Shown: positions 1 through 8,669 of the stretch, one piece after another | How the letters are laid out: every line of letters starts with the position of its first letter | Position numbering within the stretch: position 1 is the stretch's first letter | From: Mucilaginibacter sp. OK283 | GTDB taxonomy: Bacteria > Bacteroidota > Bacteroidia > Sphingobacteriales > Sphingobacteriaceae | Reading direction: 5' to 3' | Assembly: GCF_900110415.1 (NCBI RefSeq) | Contig: NZ_FODR01000001.1 | Span: 558,001-622,000, forward strand | Length of the DNA: 64,000 bases | Notes under the pieces: generated by a model | Told to the model about the DNA's origin: nothing | What the model saw: only the letters and a program-made list of their open reading frames with translations | Database searches by the model: none | Program-made: the position numbers and the translations under genes

Positions 1-1
1 T

Positions 2-616
2 ATTATTCAATGGGATAAAGAAACACAAGCCGCTTATTTAATTACCATATGGAAATCAATAAATTCGGCTGTTGGTAAAAGCAATGCTGAATGGGTAACT
101 GATCTCAAGAAACGACCTACAGAAAGTCAATTGGCAAATCCAAGTGACCTCAGTTTCGCTTTTACACATCCTCTTAGTTTTTTCACAACAGATCAGGGAA
201 TTCGCCCGATATTGTTCCTCTTTAATGATTTATCTTTTGTTGCCTATGATTTTTTAAAGCTGAATAAATTTTATGTGTCTATTGACACTGAAAAATTCAC
301 GACTGATGAGGCTATCGAAAAAATTGTCAACTCTTTCAGGAGCGAAAAGGTGATTCACGATTTTTTAAATGCTCTTTCTGAAGAAATAGTAGAAAAATTC
401 GATTGGCGTACACCATCTGCATTTGATTCGCAGATACCAGAGGAAGACAGAAAGCGACAAAATCAAAATCAATTCCGTGGTAGTGGCGGGTACCGTGAAA
501 TGAGGATGCAACTACTTCGTATTTTGTCACAATCAACTAAGCAAATCCATTCTAACGAAGATGTAAGGCAATTATCCGAGATTGCCATGAATGTTCAATC
601 AAAGTTAGGATTGTAG
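2..616 (+). CDS. C-terminal part of an unidentified protein, possibly DGQHR/DndB-like (5' truncated by window edge)
   Basis: The reading frame is open from base 2, so the true start lies before the window; a TTG at 131 is internal and should not be taken as the start. About 204 residues are visible, ending LSEIAMNVQSKLGL. The segment around FFTTDQGIRPILFLFNDLSF resembles, from memory, the late part of DGQHR-domain proteins (the DndB-related group found in DNA-modification and defence loci), but the diagnostic N-terminal part is not present, so this is a weak call. The stop codon is followed after 2 bases by the next gene, which indicates translational coupling and one operon with the 451-residue protein and probably with the ATPase-HEPN protein. 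Confidence 0.45.
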   Translation: MIQWDKETQAAYLITIWKSINSAVGKSNAEWVTDLKKRPTESQLANPSDLSFAFTHPLSFFTTDQGIRPILFLFNDLSFVAYDFLKLNKFYVSIDTEKFTTDEAIEKIVNSFRSEKVIHDFLNALSEEIVEKFDWRTPSAFDSQIPEEDRKRQNQNQFRGSGGYREMRMQLLRILSQSTKQIHSNEDVRQLSEIAMNVQSKLGL

Positions 617-618
617 AT

Positions 619-1974
619 ATGGCCTTTACCAATATTACAAATATTAATCTGGCGTCAAGCAATTCAATAATTGCTACTTTAGCAAGCTTAAGAAGCACCT
701 ATAACCCCAAAAATGCCTGGCAGAATAATGGTGAAAATAGGTATATAGTAGACACGATAACCAAGGTAAAAGCTGGTTTAACAGCCGGTACGTTGAATAA
801 TGCTGAAGTTATTAAATATGTTTCGACCTCAGTGTTTATACATTGTTTTAATGGTTGGGCTTATCTATCCTCTGCGGTCAATTCACTGTTGGAAGGAGAT
901 TACGGAAACGCAATTCATAATGCCTATTACGCCGAACTACGAGGTATCATGTCGTTTATGGCGGGCCAGGGAGTCGGTACGTTTAATGGAGCAAATATTA
1001 TCATTGATTCAACCGGAAACGTACATTCCGCATTACCTGTAGATAAACCAACACACGTATTTGCAAAAAGCGCTTTTGACACTTGGTTAAATGCCCCGGG
1101 TAATGCTAATCTCATTTTTAATGGCTTTACTGCTCAAGACAAATCTTTAAGTGACTGGCTTACGGCAACTGGATTCAGTTCAGAGGTGGCCGGCTATCAA
1201 GCCTCCGCCTGGTTACAAAACTGGAGCATGGATTTAAATGTTATAGACACGGAACAAAAACTTAGAAATTTTGTCAGTTACAATCCCCAAACGTTCGATC
1301 TTACTCATGTTTTTTTAGCAGATGACATTAAAGCGCGAGCTAAATTCGTGATCGACTTATGGAATTTGTGTTCACCTTCCGGAACTTTTGCAGATACTAT
1401 TCTTAGAAACTCGTTGGAGAAAATGTATAATGATTTATTTTCATATACGGGAATGAACCAGCTTGATGTAGAAAAGGACATTAAGCCTATTTTTACAGCT
1501 TTGGGCAAAAATCCCAATGATATTCAAAGCAAGAATTTGATTGATTTCTTGCGTAGAGTGACAGTCCCTTCTGATAATTTGGTTTTTGATCATGCTTCAA
1601 ATATAAATTATTCAGTTCCCGTATTAGAAAGTCAAATTGATCCAATGGGGATCATTTCACGCGCTTGCTTGATTTTGTTAGTTAATACTAAGATGATCGA
1701 AAATCTCCTACGCCTTTCGGGAACCACAAAAGCAGATCTAAAGTTTTGGTTTGATAGTATCGGTGTAAAACTTGGCTACTGGAATCTGACTGCTGAACCA
1801 TATTTATTGTCTGATTTATGGAGCGATGTTCAAATTGAATTGTCCGACATTCAAACATGGATCGATAATCCTGCAACGGTGTTTACTCCTTTTAATTTTA
1901 AAACAAACTTTAGGGACTCTATGCCACATCACAAAAGCCTTAGTAAAGCTTACTTGTGGAATTTAGGCCTTTAG
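619..1974 (+). CDS. Unidentified 451-residue helical protein, middle gene of candidate defence cassette
   Basis: I do not recognise a named family. The protein has no signal peptide and no clear membrane segment, so it is probably cytoplasmic. The most distinctive stretch is around residues 75-125, with the motifs HCFNGWAYLSSAVNSLL and HNAYYAELRGIMSFMAG followed by GVGTFN. That His/Tyr/Glu/Arg-rich helix pattern is reminiscent of HEPN-like helical proteins, but no RNxxxH motif is visible. It starts 2 bases after the upstream gene and ends 64 bases before the ATPase-HEPN gene, so it is likely a partner subunit in the same system. Its AT-rich composition matches its two neighbours rather than the core genome to the right. 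Confidence 0.6.
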   Translation: MAFTNITNINLASSNSIIATLASLRSTYNPKNAWQNNGENRYIVDTITKVKAGLTAGTLNNAEVIKYVSTSVFIHCFNGWAYLSSAVNSLLEGDYGNAIHNAYYAELRGIMSFMAGQGVGTFNGANIIIDSTGNVHSALPVDKPTHVFAKSAFDTWLNAPGNANLIFNGFTAQDKSLSDWLTATGFSSEVAGYQASAWLQNWSMDLNVIDTEQKLRNFVSYNPQTFDLTHVFLADDIKARAKFVIDLWNLCSPSGTFADTILRNSLEKMYNDLFSYTGMNQLDVEKDIKPIFTALGKNPNDIQSKNLIDFLRRVTVPSDNLVFDHASNINYSVPVLESQIDPMGIISRACLILLVNTKMIENLLRLSGTTKADLKFWFDSIGVKLGYWNLTAEPYLLSDLWSDVQIELSDIQTWIDNPATVFTPFNFKTNFRDSMPHHKSLSKAYLWNLGL

Positions 1975-2038
1975 GGTTCTTACTAAATTTATCTATAAGA
2001 TAAATAGCATTAGACTTAAAAAATTATAACATATAATA

Positions 2039-4942
2039 ATGCCGAACTTAGAGGGATTAGGATTACAAAACTTTAGAACTTTCACTAAGAAAGAAAATCT
2101 TGAATTTGCACCCATTACGTTAATCACAGGTACAAATAATGCGGGCAAAAGCTCCGTCTTTAAAGCGATACATTTTTTGGTTCATAATTTAAAAGAAGGA
2201 ATTGTTTCAGAATCCCTGGATTTTAAGGCAATGAGACATGAACTTGGAAGTCTCGAACGTATCGTTAACCGCGTTTCAATGACGGCATTTAAAAATTCAC
2301 AAACTCAAAAAAGTCAAAGTATGTACGCTTTACTTTCAGATTTTGATAAACGAAATGCCAGCCATCTAAGCGAACTGCCTGTTTTTGAAGAGGATGAAGA
2401 TTTAATATTTGTTTTTCCAATAAAGTTTGGAGGCAGTCGGGAGATAAGTGCAAATTTAGAAATCCGATATGGTCTAAGACGGTTTAAAAGACGTACCGTT
2501 GACGGAGAACAAGTTATTGTTTCACACGATATTAAAAGTATTTCGATTATAAAGGATGGGGAACATTTACATTGGACGAATATCACAGCGTATCATGAGA
2601 ATCCCGAAGACGGTCCCGAATGGGATATGAGGACAAGTCTCAATTTAAAAAAAATTCTTCGACTTATTCTAGACACACCTTTTTTAGAAAAAGAAACAGG
2701 GTTAGATCCTAATAAAAAAACTGAAGAATATTTTACTTTGGACCTTTTTAGTAGAATTAAAAATTTTAAAGGTGTCGGTTTTGACCTACCTTTCTTTAAT
2801 AAGAAGAAAGACGGTTACGAAGGTTTTACAGAAAAACTCACCGAAGGTAAAAGTCTTTTTTCTGATTATTCGGCACTGTCGGAAGACGAAAAGGTAAAAA
2901 TTTTAGCGATAGATCGAATGGTCACGACGGAGCTTCTTCGAGGAAAGAGTAATAATCATCAGAAAATTTTAGAATGTTTTAAGCATAGTTTTTCGAATAT
3001 TTTAGACGGTGTAGAAAGAGACATAGTAACTACTGAATTAAAAAACGAGAAGCCTGATGAAATTCAGGAAACTGGCGAAGAAAAGAATTTGCGAGAGATT
3101 TTTAAATCCTCAATGTTGCAGACAACACCGAACAGCCAACTTTTTGCAAGCCTTTTGGGAGCGATTGAAAAAGATTTTTCAGATATCGTTCAAAAGAAAA
3201 TCGATAGTCTAAACAAAGTTTATTTTTTACCAACTACGAGAGGCAGAAATAGAGAATGGTTCATTGACGAGCAAAATGGTGAAGAAATTCAGATCGTAAG
3301 TGACTTTTCGTCTATTAACTTGGATAGTCACCGGCAAATCCAAAATTTCGTCAATTTCTGGATTGGTAAGGGAGAGATCGATGAATTGGATGAAAATCAA
3401 AATAAGAAAGAGAAAGGCTTTAAGATAGGAAAGGAGCTTTCAGTCTTCAGAGATGAAACAATTGGGTTGACGAAAATATTCCTGGTTAATTTCGATGGAA
3501 CAAAAACACCACTCATCGACATGGGATATGGTATATCTCAATTACTTCCGATCATCATGAAAATAGCTATCATCGCTCAAAAGCATCAAATCAGCCACGG
3601 ATATAATTTCAATCATGAGGACGGTTATTATGAAAACGAAACAGTTTTTTTTAACCCTTCAACTTTATTAATAGAAGAACCAGAAGCTAACCTGCATCCA
3701 TCATTACAGTCGAAAATGGCTGAGCTATTTATTGATGCTGCATCCAGATTTAATATTCAGTTCCTTTTAGAAACGCATAGCGAATATTTAATTTATAAAT
3801 TTCAAGAATATATAGGTCAAAAAATAGTCTCTCCTGATGATGTTAAAATGTATTATTTCAATGACCCTAATAATGTGAGAGAAGGATTGAAAGAGAAGTA
3901 CGTTAATCAGGTAGCGATTGGTAAGGACGGTAGTATTGATTACAACAAGTATTTTGGAGAAGGATTTTTCGACGAACAGGCTAATTTGAAACTAAGCTTG
4001 TTGAATATTCAAAGGGACAGGTTTGTCGAAGATTATGAAACAATAAAAGAAGAAGCTAAAAAGTATAGTGAAACACTTAAAGATTATGATGCTAAAATAG
4101 AGCAACTAAATCAAGAATTGTCAAATACAACTTCGGGAAAAAATGAATTAGAGGAAAAACTGAGTGCAATTAAACAAGAGAAGGAGGAGAAAGAGTTAGA
4201 ACTTCAAACACTCATAACAGAGCAAGAACAAATAATTGACGAGTATACAGCCAAAACTGATTATTCAAATTATTTGACTGAGATTGAATTGATTATAGAC
4301 AAAAATAAAATTGACAACGCAAAAACCCTTCAATATTTATCGACTGGTAAATATCTACTAAACAATTTAGCCGACCATGCTGATTTTGCGCCTGTTATTA
4401 TACAATATGGCCGAGCAGTTGAATTTGAGATGATAAAATGGGTGAATGATTTCAAAAGTATTAACGGTACCCCTAATATCAACCTCTGGTGTAATGATGT
4501 AAACTATAAGGATAAAATCAGACAGGTATTTACTGATTTGGGACTAAGTCTTGATAGTACTAATTCTATTTATGAGTTAGACATAGATAAAAAGGTCAAC
4601 ATATTTAATCTTAAAAATTACATAAGTAGTGCATCCAACAGCTATGTATTTGGTGGCTTAACTCAAATCTTTGAATTATTTCATTATATATCGCCAACAA
4701 TAAATTCTACTTACAATTACAATTCTGTTCCTTTAATGATAGAATTTTCAAATTATCTGAAAAGCGTTTGGTCAAATTACAATACTGCGGAAGGTTTATT
4801 TGACACTTGTCGCAATATATTAGATTTAAGAAATTGTGCCGGACACACCTATAGTAGTAGTATTTGTACCAATTCTATTATTGATAAGAGTACCGCACAG
4901 AATTACGTTAATCAGGTTGAGGCTATTTTTAGGTGTTTATAA
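2039..4942 (+). CDS. OLD/RecF-like AAA ATPase with coiled coil and C-terminal HEPN RNase domain
   Basis: This 967-residue protein opens with an ABC-type AAA ATPase head: Walker A GTNNAGKS (31-38), a signature-like segment GYGISQLLPI (about 496-505), Walker B LLIEEPEANLHP (543-554) and a following THSEYL (580-585), the layout of AAA_15/AAA_21 proteins related to OLD and RecF. A strong coiled coil follows (about 665-735). The remaining 230 residues are helical, begin near GRAVEFEMIKWV (about 791) and contain RNCAGH (931-936), which fits the catalytic RNxxxH motif of HEPN RNases. No TOPRIM nuclease is seen, unlike OLD or GajA. The fusion is analogous to PrrC and RloC, in which an ATPase restrains a HEPN anticodon nuclease. 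The role as an abortive-infection RNase is inference. Confidence 0.8.
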   Translation: MPNLEGLGLQNFRTFTKKENLEFAPITLITGTNNAGKSSVFKAIHFLVHNLKEGIVSESLDFKAMRHELGSLERIVNRVSMTAFKNSQTQKSQSMYALLSDFDKRNASHLSELPVFEEDEDLIFVFPIKFGGSREISANLEIRYGLRRFKRRTVDGEQVIVSHDIKSISIIKDGEHLHWTNITAYHENPEDGPEWDMRTSLNLKKILRLILDTPFLEKETGLDPNKKTEEYFTLDLFSRIKNFKGVGFDLPFFNKKKDGYEGFTEKLTEGKSLFSDYSALSEDEKVKILAIDRMVTTELLRGKSNNHQKILECFKHSFSNILDGVERDIVTTELKNEKPDEIQETGEEKNLREIFKSSMLQTTPNSQLFASLLGAIEKDFSDIVQKKIDSLNKVYFLPTTRGRNREWFIDEQNGEEIQIVSDFSSINLDSHRQIQNFVNFWIGKGEIDELDENQNKKEKGFKIGKELSVFRDETIGLTKIFLVNFDGTKTPLIDMGYGISQLLPIIMKIAIIAQKHQISHGYNFNHEDGYYENETVFFNPSTLLIEEPEANLHPSLQSKMAELFIDAASRFNIQFLLETHSEYLIYKFQEYIGQKIVSPDDVKMYYFNDPNNVREGLKEKYVNQVAIGKDGSIDYNKYFGEGFFDEQANLKLSLLNIQRDRFVEDYETIKEEAKKYSETLKDYDAKIEQLNQELSNTTSGKNELEEKLSAIKQEKEEKELELQTLITEQEQIIDEYTAKTDYSNYLTEIELIIDKNKIDNAKTLQYLSTGKYLLNNLADHADFAPVIIQYGRAVEFEMIKWVNDFKSINGTPNINLWCNDVNYKDKIRQVFTDLGLSLDSTNSIYELDIDKKVNIFNLKNYISSASNSYVFGGLTQIFELFHYISPTINSTYNYNSVPLMIEFSNYLKSVWSNYNTAEGLFDTCRNILDLRNCAGHTYSSSICTNSIIDKSTAQNYVNQVEAIFRCL

Positions 4943-5425
4943 TATGATTTATCTAATTATACCAAGTTATAAAAGAGATGTTACATATTTACCAGAATCC
5001 AACGTAGGCGAGATTTATGTGCTTTTGGCAGTTAGGAAATCTCAGAGCTGATTAATCTCGAGAATGATGGTTTAGAGGCACTGACTCTTGAAGGTGCGGC
5101 GTTGGAAGATGCTAAAAAGTTGATCCTGATGGCGACAGGGCTACCTTGCGATGTTCCTATTTGAATAAGTGCAAACTAAAAAAGTATCAAAATAGTAGCA
5201 AAATGTTAATCGTTTTAAGAGCCGGAACAATACTGGAACCATCATATAAGATTAGAATAACGATCTCATTAACTTAAAAAGTAATGCTAGCATATAATCC
5301 AATAAAGGATAACTGAACATTATCAAATACACATATCGACGTATTCATTTGCTATAGCTCGCCAGGATATCTAAAACCAAACTATGTTATAGTTTTTAAA
5401 TTAAATCTGCATATCACAGCTGTCA
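4943..5425 (+). other. Gene-poor stretch with possible gene remnants
   Basis: No complete gene is visible. Right after the ATPase-HEPN stop, an ATG at 4944 opens a 35-codon frame (starting MIYLIIPSYKRD) that ends at 5051. A second open segment of about 42 codons, 5036-5164, encodes a peptide containing LENDGLEALTLEGAALEDAKK and then stops. It has more protein-like composition than chance would predict, but I cannot assign it. Both could be debris of a gene lost at a recombination junction between the cassette and the convergent Hachiman genes. The rest (5165-5425) is AT-rich with no recognised signal. Confidence 0.35.
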
Positions 5426-7621
5426 CTAAAATGCATTCCTTATTTTCTTTATTTCATAATTAATAAGCCCGCGACTTTTTAAAGCTTCGTCCGTCAAATT
5501 GTTGCATTGATTGATAAGAACTTCTGAACTTAGCTCCTCGTTGAGAAATCGCCTTAGCTTATTAATGGCAGAGACAGGAATATCATACTCCATCAAAGCT
5601 GCGAGGCTGGGTGGTAAAAACGTATGCTCTAATGAGCTGGCAAAAAAACTATAATTTCCAAAAGGTATATTATGTTTTTTTAAAACATATTCCTGTAAAT
5701 CGGAAATCACGGAAATCCATTTTGGTAACTTGTAATCAAACCAATGCCTCACAATGTTCAGTATAAAAAAGGCCATTGAGTTGATCCTTGTTTGCTGATC
5801 AGGGTAGCGTTCAATATAGAAGGGGTCATTGATGATGTCGTTTATCAATGCTGAAACAGATTTTAGCTGACTGTATTTTATGGTTAAAACCGCTAAGTGT
5901 GCTGCACTCCGAATATCAGCTTTGTTTTCGCCTGGCTTTAGAAGATTATTCCAAGCCAAATCAATTACAGCCAAAATTTGATCATAAGTTGGATAGGCAG
6001 TCCAGTTTAACAAATACCGGTACTGGTGGATATTGGCTTCGATCAGTGCAATAATGTTTAACTGACCATCAATATTAATACTGGAATTTTTCCTTAATAC
6101 TTTTTTTAAATCTTCATCCAAATTATTAAAGGCATCCAATTTATGTTTTACATTTTTGACCACGTCTGCATCATCCAATGCAATCAATATCTCCAACGGC
6201 GCATTTTCCTGGTCAAACAACGGAATATCTACAAATAATTCCATTTGGTCCGGCTGTTTTTCAAAGCGGATTACATTTCCGATAAAATGTTTATTCATCC
6301 GCCCAGAACGCCCCGCTATATTTTTATAGTCGAAAAAATCGATCTGCTTTGTCCCTTTTTCTTTATCGAAAAGAACAACATTTTTTGCTGAAGTGTTGAC
6401 CCCCTCAATTAGAGTCGATGTACAGAAAAGCCATCTGATTGAGCCGTTGTTAAAAGCATCTACAATGGAACTTCCCAGGTGCCGTGGCAGGGCGCCATGG
6501 TGAAATGCCACACCAGATTTAATAGCGTCAATAAGAGACCACCTCGGATTGATATTTTGCGCGATCCATTCCAGGATGTCCTGGGTTTCCGCCGGGTTAT
6601 CAATCCCTAAATTAATCTGATTGTCTTTCTGAATAGCTATAAACTCAATTCCTAGAGTTGTCGCTTTATTAGGTGAGGAACAGTAGATCAGTGTTTGATC
6701 ATTTAATCCGGACAAGAAATTGAATAAACCTGCTTTTTTTTGCTGCTTTTTTTCAGTCGCTTTAACTTTACCTGTAATTTCCAGACTTTTCTCATCTACA
6801 GCGACAGTTGAAAACTCCGTTGGGAACCAGGTCAGATCAAACTTCTCCTTAAAAGAAACAGGAATATTTTTGATCATTGGACCAAGCAAGTAAAACTTGT
6901 TTGTGAATTTAAGTAACCTGTTAAATGCCTGATTGAGCGCAATTGCCCTGTCATCGTCTCTGTTCAGACTTAATTTATAAAACTCATCGATCACAAAGAA
7001 ATCCACGGTTTCAAAATGCTCGTATTCAACAACCCGCTCGCCCGTGAACAGAAAAATATTGTTTTTTTGCTCGTCCGGGCTTTGGTTGGTAGAAACGATA
7101 ATCTTATAAAATTCCCGATATTTCAATAATTTTTTACGCGTTTCATCCAACAGAGCCAGCGTTGGTTGAATGATCACAATCTGCTTATAGAGCCGACTGG
7201 CCACAATTTCCTCAATCAACAGGCTCTTGCCAAAACTGGTAGGTGCACTTACCACAACCGATTTTTTACTCTGAAGTACTACCGACAAATATTGTTGCTC
7301 TTCGTGTAAAAAAATATCATCCATAAAAGGAGATTTATGATACTCATAACGGAGCAGCGCACTTGTAGACAAATTTTGTGTATCTAAATAAGGATAAAGA
7401 CCTGCCGCTTCCGTCAGGTCATTCCAAATGGGTTTGGTATTCTCCTGCAGCCTGGACCAGGCATCCCGTACACGGATGACAATATCACGGCCGTCTCTTT
7501 CGTGTTCCTTGCTTCTTAATAATTGGGAGCAATATTTTGAAAGACTGAAGCTATCGTCGTAATCAATAAACTGCGATTCAGATATGAATTTAATGGCTTC
7601 AGGAGTGGTTTGAAAGGTCAT
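5426..7621 (-). CDS. hamB: HamB, DEAD/DEAH-box helicase of the Hachiman defence system
   Basis: A 731-residue superfamily 2 helicase. Visible motifs are Walker A SAPTSFGKS (125-133), Walker B VIDEF (210-214, a DEAH-box variant), the motif Ia-like segment IIQPTLALLDE (150-160) and motif VI NIAGRSGRM (about 433-441). Hachiman is a two-gene antiphage system in which HamB senses or translocates on DNA and HamA is the nuclease effector. The HamB start codon overlaps the HamA stop by 4 bases, the tight coupling expected for this pair. No signal peptide or membrane segment is seen. The identification depends mainly on the pairing with HamA; the helicase alone could belong to other defence systems. 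Confidence 0.85.
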   Translation of the reverse strand: MTFQTTPEAIKFISESQFIDYDDSFSLSKYCSQLLRSKEHERDGRDIVIRVRDAWSRLQENTKPIWNDLTEAAGLYPYLDTQNLSTSALLRYEYHKSPFMDDIFLHEEQQYLSVVLQSKKSVVVSAPTSFGKSLLIEEIVASRLYKQIVIIQPTLALLDETRKKLLKYREFYKIIVSTNQSPDEQKNNIFLFTGERVVEYEHFETVDFFVIDEFYKLSLNRDDDRAIALNQAFNRLLKFTNKFYLLGPMIKNIPVSFKEKFDLTWFPTEFSTVAVDEKSLEITGKVKATEKKQQKKAGLFNFLSGLNDQTLIYCSSPNKATTLGIEFIAIQKDNQINLGIDNPAETQDILEWIAQNINPRWSLIDAIKSGVAFHHGALPRHLGSSIVDAFNNGSIRWLFCTSTLIEGVNTSAKNVVLFDKEKGTKQIDFFDYKNIAGRSGRMNKHFIGNVIRFEKQPDQMELFVDIPLFDQENAPLEILIALDDADVVKNVKHKLDAFNNLDEDLKKVLRKNSSINIDGQLNIIALIEANIHQYRYLLNWTAYPTYDQILAVIDLAWNNLLKPGENKADIRSAAHLAVLTIKYSQLKSVSALINDIINDPFYIERYPDQQTRINSMAFFILNIVRHWFDYKLPKWISVISDLQEYVLKKHNIPFGNYSFFASSLEHTFLPPSLAALMEYDIPVSAINKLRRFLNEELSSEVLINQCNNLTDEALKSRGLINYEIKKIRNAF

Positions 7622-8460
7622 ATCTTTTGCATTAATTTTAGCCTTGCGTCCAATTCTGTGTTTAGCGCATCCTTGTCAGGTACCGGTAAAAGCATTAAAA
7701 TAATCTCAACATTAACGGAGCCTTTCAACCTGACAAATTCATTATTGAGCTGATTCCACTCAGTAATAAAATCAGAAATACATTGCGGCGTATTGTCATT
7801 GTGACCATCAAATACGCTGCTGTTGTAAGTGCATACCATTGGTATAACGATACTGGAAAATATGACATCAAGCCGTTGGTGTTTATCCATCAAAGCCCGC
7901 CAATGCTCAATATCGGGAATGTTATTAGGCAGCTTTTTTGAGATTAAACTAAACTCACGACGTAAATAGTCCCCGTTTACGTGTTTGGTAATATCACCAG
8001 CCAAATCTCTGATACCACCGCTCCCGGATTTATATAATTTAGATTCGCCCAGCCATAACTTTTTTTCATCACCATTGATGCTGATTTGAACACCGTCAAA
8101 ACCATGCGCAGGTACATTGTGAGAATCTTTAAAATAGATTTTAGATATTAAAGGTACGGTATTATGAAAATCTCGTAACAGCAAGTGTAAGATCAGTTCA
8201 CCAAATTCGCCTCTGGTTTGGTATTTTTCTGTCAGATAAACGGTCTCCGCGGCCTCTTTAAGGCGTTCTATGATTTCGGTGAGGGGGACTTGTTCCCCGC
8301 AATGATAGCCCAAGGCAAATTCTGGAATGACATTTCTGATGACATCTACTAAGGGCACAAAACGGAATTTGTTTTGGTCAAAACCGACATAGTACGCTTT
8401 AAGCGTAGCGTCAGAAATCTTTTCTTCAAGAACTAAATCAGATTTAAACGGCCGAAGCAT
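7618..8460 (-). CDS. hamA: HamA, DUF1837 nuclease effector of the Hachiman defence system
   Basis: A 280-residue protein that fits the DUF1837/HamA family in length and sequence. A PD-(D/E)xK-like nuclease core is visible: E85 or E88 in RGEFGELI, D122 in HGFDGVQI, then E139 and K141 in WLGESKLYKS, followed by GGIRDLAGDITKH. In Hachiman, HamA is held inactive by the helicase and degrades DNA indiscriminately once released. It is the first gene of a two-gene operon, with hamB overlapping its stop codon. The operon is convergent with the ATPase-HEPN cassette and co-directional with the KAP-like gene upstream, from which it is separated by about 210 AT-rich bases. Confidence 0.88.
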   Translation of the reverse strand: MLRPFKSDLVLEEKISDATLKAYYVGFDQNKFRFVPLVDVIRNVIPEFALGYHCGEQVPLTEIIERLKEAAETVYLTEKYQTRGEFGELILHLLLRDFHNTVPLISKIYFKDSHNVPAHGFDGVQISINGDEKKLWLGESKLYKSGSGGIRDLAGDITKHVNGDYLRREFSLISKKLPNNIPDIEHWRALMDKHQRLDVIFSSIVIPMVCTYNSSVFDGHNDNTPQCISDFITEWNQLNNEFVRLKGSVNVEIILMLLPVPDKDALNTELDARLKLMQKI

Positions 8461-8669
8461 TGGTATTACGATATGTGACAGAAGGTTTATTAAGCATACT
8501 CTTTTTTAGAATATTTTATAAATATATATAATAAACATCAAAGTCCATATTTTCAGCACACTGCGGCTTTTTTACACTCAGTGTCAATATCAAATAAAAA
8601 ATAAGTTCTCAATAAAGCCGATAGCCAAAAAAAGTGTTGATTAAAACGCTGTCGACAATTTTCTAATTT

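Noticed and set aside
4836..5051. ORF of 71 codons overlapping the end of the ATPase-HEPN gene
   Set aside because: It lies mostly in another frame of a well-supported gene, and only its last 35 codons lie outside; kept as possible debris, not as a gene.
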